Below are positions 1-9,696 of a stretch of 30,576 nucleotides of DNA, in pieces. The translations under genes and the position numbers were made by a program. The DNA lies in NCBI GenBank assembly GCA_002270565.1, contig NQMI01000257.1, positions 1 through 30,576 of the forward strand, written 5' to 3'. Numbering within the stretch: position 1 is the stretch's first letter; each line of letters opens with the position of its first letter. The notes under the pieces are model-generated. The model had not been told where the DNA came from, searched no databases, and saw only the letters and a list, made by a program, of their open reading frames with translations. The DNA is from Stenocarpella maydis (lineage: Eukaryota > Ascomycota > Sordariomycetes > Diaporthales > Diaporthaceae).

Positions 1-3000
1 ACCGACGACACCTAACCTCTAAGTTTATCTCCATTAGGGGGCATACAATATCTAAACCCGAGGTTAGGCATCAATACACCAGGGGGCGTCCTTCAGGTAG
101 ACTCCTCCCTCCTCAAGGGCACATAGCCCTACCTCATTCCACTAATCCATTCCTAGTCCTCAGGGTTTCCCCTACCCCAACCCACCCTATACCTCTCTGG
201 GATAGGTCCCCTATATTTACTCCTCTGCGTACAGCTCATCTCCCTTACAATACTCCCAGCCTCATAATTATACGTACTACTATTCATTGCGGTGCTTACC
301 TTATACCTCGTCATTAAAGTTCTATATGTTCCTCACAATACCCCCCCCCCCCGCTCTCTCACCCGCTCCACCCCTTCTTTAATCTTACCCCAAGTAACCC
401 TACTAATCTCCCACTAAGTCAATCTAAACCTTTCCACCACTCTTACTCTGCTCTAGTCAACAGTCACACACCTCTAAATACCCAGCCTGACCGCAGTCTA
501 CTCCTCTACCCTCGTTTAGGGTACAGAGATCGACTATACCAACCTCTCATAATTCCTCTACCTACTCAATACATAAATCGCTTACAACATAGCTTCTTCA
601 GCCATACCATCCTAAAGTACCCTCTCTAAAATCACGCTCTTCTAGCTGTTACTTCACTATTATCTCATACTTAGATCGATCCAACCCCTTAAAGTCCCGC
701 TTTCATATAAACCCGCGCCTACAGTTTATACCCGAACCAGCGCTAATCATCACTACTAATCACTTTAGACTCTTCCACTTTACACTCAATATACCAGTCA
801 ACCTAAAGTGACTATCGTCTTTAAGATAATACATCTCAATAAAGTCACTCTATTTCCAACCTTTACTAGCTTATACTCATATACCACCTAGCGGCAAACT
901 CTATCATCTCTTTTACTACTTTTAAGTTAATTAAAACTATTCTTAAATCTTTAATAATACAAACTCTTCAATCAAGCAGTTACCTCTACCTTCGGGTACA
1001 TTTATATTCATTTTCAATATATAATTCTTTATAGGTATATTATTATAGTATTCTATATTATAGTATGGTTTAAGGCATATTAAAGATCTTAGCTATTATA
1101 TCTAGATTTATAAGTTTTACAATATTTGTTTTAGATTTTTAAGTAGCTTAAATAATTAAGAATAATTTACTCTCTTAAGATATAGGATATATATTATTAT
1201 TATGGAATTATAATATATTAAAAATTTAAATAGATAAAGAAAGTTAAGAATAATATGAGAATTAAAGATATAACTAATACTAAAAAATGGCTATCCTATA
1301 TAAACCTTAATATTTTTCAGCCCTACTATACCTACCTTAACCCCTCTAAATTCATAAAATTAATTAAGAATAAGTAATTAAGTATAATTGGTACTAAGTA
1401 GTGCTAATCTTTACTAGATATCTAGTCCTAGGTAGGTGCTAAGGTAGCCTAAAGTTAATAAACTTGCTGAAAACTGGCCAATTCCTGGTCCTGGCCACTT
1501 TCTCGTACCCTGCGTTATATTAAATATTATCAATATATAAATCTAAATTAAAGAAAACAGAAGTTGAAAAATTGATCCACTTACTAATATGGTCCACTTA
1601 CTAGTAAACCAGGTTAGCTATTTAATTATATAAATAAATTATTAAATTAAAAGACTGTAGCCTTTTTGTATTATTAATTTTAAGTAATTCAAATGCATTA
1701 AGTTATATAGTAAATTTAGTTATATATAATTCTTGATAACATTAAATTAAAATTGGATAGCGTTGAATTTAATATAATAAACTTAATATAATAATATTAA
1801 CTATAGCCTAGTTATATTCTTTAAGTTCGTCTTCTTAAGTAGAATAAATAAAAGTTACTTCTAAGGGAGAAAAAATAATTAGTATGATTTAAGATAATTA
1901 GTTTGTAATATATGCTTTTAATAATAACTATTTAGTTACTTTTGCTTTTATTAAACTATAAACTACTATTTCATACTATAATTCTTAGTCTCAGACTATA
2001 GTAATTTGTACTGGCACAGTAGTATTATTAATAAGCCATTAAGCCATTAAGTTCAAAGCTATCTCTAGCTATTAGCAACCTAGTTTGATACTATAAGAAC
2101 TATATATAATGAATTCGCTATATGACTTAAGGCCTTTAAGCGTATATAAATTGCTTGAAATCAGCAATATAAAAAGGCTATAGTCTTCCAGTCTAATGAT
2201 TTATCCGTGCTAAACAGCCATCTATAATACCAAGCGGCATGTTAAGCCTTCTCAATCTAAACCATACAATTACTCTAAAACAGTTATTTAGCATTCAATA
2301 CTAGTAGTATAGTTATTCAGCCTCCTCAGCTTGCTACTAAGACTAATTCAATTCAATTAAGTCCACATAGCTATAACTTAAAACAAACTGCAGTCTTCTA
2401 ATAAGGTATAATAACCATACTTCCTTATAACTAAATAGAGCTAATAGAAGGATAGTAGTAGAATGAACACCTAATATGATAACTAAGTATAGGTTGAAGT
2501 AAGGGCCGTACTAAAGCCTGAGGATTATAGCATAGTAGGCAACTACTCTCTATTAGCTAAGATTAATGCACTAGTAATTGCTTTAGAAAGCCGTGAAGGC
2601 TACTTTAAGTAAATTCAAGATTTAAAGGATAAAACGTCAGAGATTAGGAAGATATTTTTTTTTTTTTAAAAAAAAGAGAAACTATAGAAGTTCTTAAAAA
2701 GAATATCTATTAGGTAGTAAAGACGTAGAAGCTTGGAGAGTAGTATATAGTTCAGCTAGCAATAAGCGATAGTTAAATATAATATAGTTTTAATAGAATA
2801 ATTAAGGCATTTAGTAACTCTTATACCTAGAAGGGGAATAATATGAATTATAATTATATTATTTTAAATATTTATAAAAGCCTTAAATCATATAATAAAC
2901 TTATTTATATATAGTTTTTAATAGTATTAAACTAGCTAATAATTAGAGATAGCTTTAAACTATATAGCTTAATAATACTAATATATATTACTATAATTTA

Positions 3001-3480
3001 AAATGAAGACTTATAATATAAAATAATAGTTGAAAGTTAGTAAAAGTAATTAAACAATTATTATCAAAACTATATATTATAAACTAACTATTATTTATTT
3101 TAACTAAAAAAGAAAATTTTAAAGAATAAAACCAATTTATATACTTTATATATTAATATAGTAAAATAAATATAACTTTGTAAGATTGTAGTTTATTATA
3201 TAGTAAAGCTAATTCTTAATTTATATCCTTATATTTAAATTATTTATTAAGTTATTTAAGTCTTAAAGTATTATTAGTAAATAATTAAGATTTATTAGTC
3301 TTTTCTTAATAGTTAGGGTAAGTATTATTTATATTATTTATCTTATAAAAAGGTATAAATTTGCTAAAACTAACTAGCCAACTAGTGAACTATGTTATGC
3401 TCATATAATATTATTTTAATATATGTAATATTCTTTAATAAGAATCTAGTTAGTATATAGTATTAGAAGTAAAAGGAAGA
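1..3480. other. Degraded AT-rich island (left), no intact gene
   Basis: No long reading frame survives on either strand. Bases 1-900 are rich in C and T but strikingly poor in G, and include a run of 12 C at 341-352. From about 900 onward the sequence is dominated by A and T, with TpA steps and remnants such as a short protein-like stretch around 2520-2650 that is broken by stops. This is what repeats look like after RIP-type C-to-T and G-to-A mutation. I could not assign 1-900 or 2180-2700 to a transposon family by eye. One dispersed repeat copy (1327-1623) is listed separately. Confidence 0.75.
1327..1623 (+). repeat. Dispersed AT-rich repeat, copy A
   Basis: Copy A resembles a segment near 18420-18590 in the same orientation and one near 28855-29020 in the opposite orientation. 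Shared landmarks with copy B are TAGTCCTAGGTARGTGCTA and a later block with two GATCYACTT-like motifs followed by CTAGTAAACYASGTTAGCTATT. Copy A carries about 100 extra bases (about 1466-1566) absent from copy B, including a less mutated patch at 1466-1520. The family is not recognised; the ends are approximate. Confidence 0.55.
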
Positions 3481-3686
3481 GGGGCTTATGAGGTAGGCAG
3501 TAACTTTATTGTAATCCGCTGTTGAAGTATAAATTAGTAAATATTATTTTCTTTTTTCTTAATTCCTGCGGTCTGATACCGCACCTGGGCAGGTTGGACA
3601 CACCAGGGGTGTACAAAGATTCAAGCATATATATGTTTTTGAATATTATATATTCCTTGGAACGGCTCGCTTGCGGCGTGCACCGC

Positions 3687-4963
3687 TCATATGGAATACC
3701 TTGGATCGCTATGAACAGATGAATGGCTGTGAGAGGTCCCTCTTGAGAAGCTGTGGTTGGACACAGAGACCTCGACCGTCTTCTGGACCATTATATCCCC
3801 CTTGGCCTCTATGTCCTTCCCAGGATGATCATCCAGAGCGACCCACTCTGCGTTGCTTCTTGAGGTAATGATGCAATCGACCTGCGAATGACTAGTGGAG
3901 TGAAAGACGTGAGAAGGCCCGATGGTTCGTCGTTTTGAAGGGTCGTTGCTGTTCCCATGGCCGGTCGACACGTGGCGTTTTACTGATCTGAACAATGGGC
4001 GGAGAGTAGCCAGAGAAGTCGAAATCATGAGGAAGGAACCCTCGACGGCGTGGGTCATGCAGAGGTATACCAGAGGGACTGTGCATTTGACGCCTGTCAG
4101 CCATACCTAAGCAGTAGATGAAAGCACTTGGAGGGAGGATGACCTACAAGATGGGTCTGAAACCATCAGGGCCCCGATCTTGGGGAATATGGAGAACTTG
4201 TAGATGGAAATCGCAAAGCCCACCCAGCTCAGACTGAGCGACGCAGCAACGCCGATGCGAGTTTTGAGCGGCATGCTGAGCCGCATCACAAAGGGGACCG
4301 GGTACAGAGCGAAGAAGACATCCAGTACTGTTGAGTACGCGTACACAAAGAAGGACAGGCCGGTGTAGACCTGTGGATCCGAACACGTGCCTCCCTCGAT
4401 GGTCTTGTCCCACTGGAAGGCCACGGGTGTGCACTGGGCAAAACCCCAGGCGGTCAGGGCGACGACGGTGGCCTGTGATGACAAGGCGAGGCCCCAGAGG
4501 AGGACGTTTGTTTTCGTGCCGTAATTTAGGATCCGCTTGAGGGTCGTGATGATGGCGAACTTGGGCAGGGTACACATCCAAGGCGTCAGGCCGCTGAGGA
4601 TGGCATTCCACATGACCGCCTGGACCTTGGCGTGGGCGGACAGGACCGCGTAGTGTCTTCCGACGCCGTACTGGACTGCAATGGAGAGCAGGATGCAGAA
4701 GATCAGGAGCATCAAGAGGCACCCGCCCGTGATGAAGTCATCCACATAGAGACCTCCGCCATATCGGGGAGTATATCGAAGACGACAGTAGACGCGCAGC
4801 GCGAACACGACTTTGTTCATGGACCCGTCAGCCCGTGCCGGCGCTGCAATTACCAGCTCGCGCATGGTGAGAGAGGGAGGGGCTCACCTGTGGTGACCGC
4901 AAAGAGCGGCCATGTGGCTCTCAACGCCACGAGACCGAGGTCATCGCTCTCCCATACCGACAT
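3687..4963 (-). CDS. Fungal rhodopsin-domain integral membrane protein, three exons
   Basis: The model is exon 1 4963-4888, exon 2 4810-4148 and exon 3 4093-3687, giving 381 residues. The introns are 77 bp (GTGAGC...AAAG, with a CTGAC-like branch site) and 54 bp (GTAGGT...ACAG). The splices join phases exactly and restore family hallmarks: the first TM runs across the junction as LFAVTT-VVFALRVYCRLR, followed by a GGGLYVDDFIT segment, GVGRH near residue 75, and in exon 3 VEGSFLMIS..LATLRPLF. About seven hydrophobic segments are visible. The tail is hydrophilic and Ser/His-rich and ends with an IMVQKTVEVSV motif usual in this family. It belongs to the large Pezizomycotina rhodopsin-like family (related to SAT4/PTH11-type proteins), usually of unknown function and placed in the plasma membrane. 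The retinal lysine of true rhodopsins is not expected. The start has a good context (CAACATGT). An in-frame upstream ATG at 5092 is less likely. Confidence 0.85.
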
Positions 4964-7150
4964 GTTGGCCGTATGCTTGCACCGGGGAAGCTCACGGCTC
5001 GGCGGACAAGGTGAGAGTGTCCAAAAGACACGGGAAAGAAGGACGGGATGTGGACTCGACTCGCGCCAAGCCATGGGCCAGGGCCCGTCCACATTTAAGA
5101 TAACAAGACCGGAGACGCTTTCAATAGTTGTGCTTGATTAAGCAGCCGATTCCCACAAACCGGCGCGCGCCCCTGACACTACCGTGGCGGTTTGCGGAAG
5201 GGCAGCCGTGCGGGCACGGTAACCACTTCTGGACGGTGGCATCGCATCACGAGGTGGAGCTGGGAACCGGTTCCTGCGCCCGGACGCCTGTGGGCTTGGA
5301 GCACCGGCGCTGTGGCTGGTGAGACTCTACCACGTGCGGGCCGCTGGCGATAGAGAAAAGGCAGGGCGCGGAGGCGCAGAGGCGCAGAGGCGCAGAGGCG
5401 CCAATGGCGGTCTGGAGGTAATTTGGTGCTTCCTTTAGCAGTAGCCTGGCCAGTAGTACCGAGTAGCCCCCAAAACACCGCGTGCGTCCCCGACGCACCA
5501 AAGCTTGGACGACCGCTGGATGGGCTGGCCAGGCCCGGGAATGTGGTCCCATCTCATGCAACGGCTGGGCGCCATCGTTGATGGATGCCTGTTTGGACCA
5601 GGTTGAATCAGTCAGAGCACGGAGTATCTAGTGTACCGGGGAGGTTTATTCGGACCCTTCCTTGATCCGAGACACATGCCGCAGATCGCCAAGGCCCGGG
5701 TGGGGCTGAATAGTGGCATCACCACTATGTATGCCGCGGGCGCGGCATGCGGGAGAGCAGCGCGCCCCCCCCCCCTGTTATTTTTAAGCTCACGTCTTGG
5801 GGCTTTACATAGTAGTGTCAAGCACTCTCTTGTGTGCATAAAGTATATAGTCGGTGTACAAGGGTTCCCAACTAAATCCATGTCTCCCTTGGGCTGGTTG
5901 GTAATTGAATTGAGAAAGGGCCGGATAGGCGTGAGCGCGATGGTGCCGACCGCAGAGCACCACCCGAGGCCCAACTGGTGAGTTAACAGGATGCGTTTTT
6001 CGAAGTAACTCAGATGCCCTTCCTTTTTCTCTTCTTCTTCTTTTTTTGCTGCTCTGCTAGCCTTCCTGGGTGGCGGTCTAACCCTTTATTTGGTGTAGAT
6101 GAATAGGGAGGTGCTTTTCGGCCTTCAACCGCGGGCGGGGTCGGCCTTGCGGAATCAGACGTGCATTTAACCTTGGCATGGGCATGGGACGGACAGTACT
6201 CATTATACACTAGAGATTGCAACGCGGATATCGAGCGCTGCGGGTCGAGCTCGGGCGAGAGTGGTGTGGTGTGTTTGTTCACGAGTCAAGCATCCCGACG
6301 TCTCTTCCGGGTTCACGTCCACTCATACCTCCCAGGTCAAGACGCAATCACCCAGGCTATACGGAAAGGGCGGTAGCATCAAAAATCAAATACGTTTCCA
6401 GTCCGCCAAGACCGCTGCGAGAGTCTTGTGAACGTTTCTGCGATCCACCTGAATAAATAACCCGTCATCGACTCACTCAAATAGGGGCCCGCTTTGGTGC
6501 CTTTATCAATGGATCAGCATGGAGAGCGCGTGTGATCAACCCAGGGTCACTCTCGCACGTGTCCAGAACAGTGGTACCATGTCCTGCGTATTGAATGCAG
6601 TCCCTATCAAGGCGCCACTTGAGCATGCCGCACCAAGCATTGCTGCGACCTTTCACCGGGTTGGCCTGAAGCGGGTCTGCGCGGTCCCAGCCAGTTTTGA
6701 AGAAACTCCCGGCCGGGGTGGACTAGGGCGCATGTTTGCGCTTTCGAGGGTGCAATGTGAAAGCATGCGCCCAGTATACCATAAAACCCACCCCTAAACG
6801 GAATTGCTAACCACGGACCAACCTTGCTTTGGGCTTTTCCCGAAGTCTTGCCCCCCCCCGCGATCCCATCCGTGCTCACTGCATTCGACAGCTAGACTTG
6901 GCCACCCGCTGTGAGGCTGCAGGTTCATGTTCTTGCCACGATACCTCTTGTCGGTTTCTGCAGTCTGATGCAGTTGCTGGTGTTTCGGTGCCATGGGGCA
7001 AGGTGACGCCAAGGTCCGCTCAGGAGACGAGGCAACCGAATGAGCCTTTGTTCAAGGCCCTTGCTACGAACCACCTGTACCGTATGATTACCCTAAGGGT
7101 ATCTCCAAGTTGGGCGGTTGGTTATCCCCAATGATATACTTCACTGGCTA
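4964..7150. other. Intergenic region without a recognisable gene
   Basis: This 2.2-kb stretch separates the rhodopsin-domain gene from the FAD oxidase, both on the minus strand, so it should hold the promoter of the first and the 3' flank of the second. Several open frames of 70-120 codons exist on both strands, but none has family motifs or splice-compatible continuation that I can see. Base composition is normal, with no sign of RIP. Local features are a 4 x 8-bp GC-rich tandem array (5371-5402), a C run near 5766-5778 and a pyrimidine-rich tract at 6017-6050. Confidence 0.6.
5371..5402 (+). repeat. Short GC-rich tandem repeat (4 x 8 bp)
   Basis: The unit GAGGCGCA occurs three times in perfect tandem, followed by a fourth copy ending in C instead of A, preceded by the partial GGCGCG. 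It is a simple microsatellite-like array with no evident coding role. Confidence 0.85.
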
Positions 7151-8950
7151 CTAGATATCTTCCACCTCCACCTGCAGCATCCCTTGACATTCAAACTCCT
7201 CGCTCCTGATACTGTCTTCCTCGAATCCTACGCACTTCCAGCAGTTTAGCAGGTAGTGCGGGTCGTACTTTTCCTTGATCTCCAGCAGGCGGTCATAGTT
7301 GGTGCCCCAGTACGATTCCCGCCAGCTTCTCGTGAACGCACTAGACTCGTGTACGTACGCTCCCCCTCCAGGGCCGATCACCTCCTCCGCCAGCCCTGAC
7401 GATCTTGTCAAGTTGACCACGGCCCGCACGCGCTCCGGGTAGGTGCTGTTCCAGGCCATCGGGGCACGGCCGCCGTAGTTCCAGAGGGCCGAGTACCACA
7501 CGGGGTGGGTCGACGTGTTTGTATCGTAGCCAGCCTCACTTCCCTCGACCAGGAAAGGCATGTCGGTTGGGATATAGGCGCTTGAAGGATGGAGCCCGAA
7601 TTGGACCACGTCTCTGGCGTAACCCATTACAGAATCAAGCCCTTCCTGTGTTTCGAACATGGATTGAGGCCAGAGGCGATTTCCCAAGAACTGAATGGAT
7701 CCCACTGGCCGCGCAGCAGGCTTTATGTACCTCTCCCACGCCTCGTTCCACGTCGGTACCACTTCGACCACGCTTGTTCCTCCATGTGACACTATAAAAT
7801 CACTCGCGACCTTCACACTGTTCCGGGCTGCGGCTCCTCCGTCGCTTAGGTTCGCGATCTCAGGCACCGGGTTCACATGCGTCAGATATGTCCCGGCTGC
7901 GTGGCCGCCCCAGCCTTGACGTCCGAAGGACAGCCCGTGCTTGGCTTGAAGAGCGAGCCACTCCAGCGATGTGTCCTCCGATGCATTTGAGGGCAGCCTC
8001 ATGTCAGCAACAGCGACTGGCATGGCAGGCTCGACACGATGCGTAGCGTCAAGAACGACCCCAAACGTCCCGCCGCCGCCGCCCCTCAGAGCCCAAAACA
8101 GGTCGGTGTTCTGACAGGCATTTGCACTGCGGACGACGCCGTCCGGTGTGACAATGGTGAACTGAACAACTCGGTCAATCCCTAGACCGTAGACGGGCGA
8201 CAGGACACTATGCCCTGCCCCGAGAACCCAGCCCCCGGACACGGCAACGGTGGGCGACGAGCCAACGAGCAGCGTAGAATTGTTCTCCGTCGCGAAGCCG
8301 GTGGCATCATCGCTGCTGACCCCAGTACCGATAGTGAGCGCCGCGCCATATGCGTGAGCAGTGTCCCCCACACGGCAACCATCCGGCGTGAACGACTTGT
8401 GAAAAGCCATCTTCCGCAGATTATGTACCCAGAGTGTAAGCGACCCCTTACGAGTGTTGCGTGTCATGTAGTCATGGCCGGTATTTTTTATCGAGAGGGG
8501 CACCCCGTGCTGGCGAGCCAGGTGGAACGCAGCGATGATGTCCATCTCATCTTGCACCTCGAGGATATACGAGCCCAGACCGCCCTGGTTACACGAGCTA
8601 CTCGAAGATGGCAAAGCAGCCGGGATAACAGTATTGTCCAAGAGACACTGATCGTCGGGGAATGAGAGACAAGCGTCGTTCTGCGAGTTCATCGTCGCCC
8701 CGGCCTCCCCCGCGCGAAAAGAGGGCGACGTGTAATTCCTGCGGACTTGTGAGCAGAGCTCCTCGTCTATGACGTGGGGCGATCCATTGTATATGCTAAA
8801 GCATGGCAGTGCAAGGGGAAGCTGATGCTGCAACCGTCCATTGACCGACGCGTTGAACGTTGCCCATTTTTCCGGGGAAGAGAACGCAGTTTGAGGCCGC
8901 AGCAACAGGAGCATAGCGGCGGCCCAAATAAAAGTTCGGTTACCCGACAT
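7151..8950 (-). CDS. Secreted FAD-linked oxidase (PCMH-type FAD domain + BBE domain)
   Basis: This is a single uninterrupted frame of 599 residues starting in a good context (AAATCACCATGT). Residues 1-24 form a typical signal peptide with a LLLLL core, so the enzyme is probably secreted. The FAD-binding PCMH-type domain spans roughly 115-310: the SIKNTGHD motif supplies His159, the expected covalent flavin attachment residue, and GGWVLGAGHS plus LRGGGGGTFGVVL follow. The C-terminal berberine-bridge-enzyme (BBE) segment is at about 545-576 (GTNYDRLLEIKEKYDP, then LNCWKCVG). Several N-x-S/T sites suit a secretory glycoprotein. Fungal relatives include isoamyl-alcohol-oxidase-like and BBE-like oxidases acting on alcohols, sugars or metabolite precursors; the substrate here cannot be read from sequence. 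At the place where bicovalent members have a cysteine, this protein has VGSSPTVAVSGG, so the flavin is probably held by one bond (inference). Confidence 0.92.
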   Translation of the reverse strand: MSGNRTFIWAAAMLLLLRPQTAFSSPEKWATFNASVNGRLQHQLPLALPCFSIYNGSPHVIDEELCSQVRRNYTSPSFRAGEAGATMNSQNDACLSFPDDQCLLDNTVIPAALPSSSSSCNQGGLGSYILEVQDEMDIIAAFHLARQHGVPLSIKNTGHDYMTRNTRKGSLTLWVHNLRKMAFHKSFTPDGCRVGDTAHAYGAALTIGTGVSSDDATGFATENNSTLLVGSSPTVAVSGGWVLGAGHSVLSPVYGLGIDRVVQFTIVTPDGVVRSANACQNTDLFWALRGGGGGTFGVVLDATHRVEPAMPVAVADMRLPSNASEDTSLEWLALQAKHGLSFGRQGWGGHAAGTYLTHVNPVPEIANLSDGGAAARNSVKVASDFIVSHGGTSVVEVVPTWNEAWERYIKPAARPVGSIQFLGNRLWPQSMFETQEGLDSVMGYARDVVQFGLHPSSAYIPTDMPFLVEGSEAGYDTNTSTHPVWYSALWNYGGRAPMAWNSTYPERVRAVVNLTRSSGLAEEVIGPGGGAYVHESSAFTRSWRESYWGTNYDRLLEIKEKYDPHYLLNCWKCVGFEEDSIRSEEFECQGMLQVEVEDI

Positions 8951-9470
8951 GGTGATTTATATTTTTTTTTCTTCCCCCCTCACAGAAATGCTTGGAACAC
9001 ACAGGTCACAGCAATTCGTTATGACTCCAGCAAGTTACGAGGAAGAGAATGGTCCAGCTTACGGCCCCGGGCGGGGGCTGACATTCCTTACTAAGCTTAT
9101 ATAACAAAAAGGCTATGAAAAATTTGATATGGTGCCACACTGAATCCCACCATAATAGCAGTAGAGAAGCCTAATGCACCTTATGGAGATGGAAAGAAGA
9201 CAGGGGTTTAACAACCTACCACGCAGCTTATGCAGCTTCCCACGCATCGACTGACTAAGAAGCTTTCAGGCCTATAGGATATTGCCAGGTGCCTAGAAAG
9301 GTAAAATGTGCTGACCAAAGGTGTCTAACTTGTCAATTACTGGTTCACTGAGTGGAATATACAGCAAATTAGCAACAGTAAACATCACTGAGACGGCAGG
9401 AAACACCTACAGCAAGAGCAACAAGTCCAATAATTCGGATTATCCAGTTCCTACGGCTTACAGATGGGTA
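8951..9470. other. 5' flank of the FAD oxidase up to the transposon
   Basis: This is ordinary, non-RIP sequence directly upstream of the minus-strand oxidase start and should contain its promoter. A T-rich tract lies close to the start codon (8958-8976). The region runs to the target duplication of the Mutator-like element at 9471. A minus-strand frame with a hydrophobic segment (NWIIRIIGLVALAVG) crosses the insertion site but is short and ends in stops. Confidence 0.5.
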
Positions 9471-9478
9471 CCATTTAT

Positions 9479-9524
9479 GAACGCGGATATTCGCATCCAC
9501 AAAAACGGATGGTACATCCACACA
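9479..9524 (+). repeat. Left terminal inverted repeat of the MULE
   Basis: This is the 46-bp left end, matching the reverse complement of 12431-12476 with a single C/T difference four bases from its inner end. It is immediately preceded by the 8-bp target duplication CCATTTAT. Confidence 0.93.
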
Positions 9525-9696
9525 TGTACCGACCCAGTGCATATATAATATAGACCAGCGAAATTAGTATGTAAACTATTATTTTGACCTTAGCCGCTAC
9601 TATCGCTGGTAGTCCTTATTGTTGCTTCAGCAATGCTACTATCGTTACACTCGCTATAGTAGGAATCGCTTAAATCGATGGTATTTTGCTATATAT

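Noticed and set aside
5612..5981. Overlapping frames of about 120 codons on both strands
   Set aside because: Neither has a motif, and the C/G run and repeated short words explain the openness.
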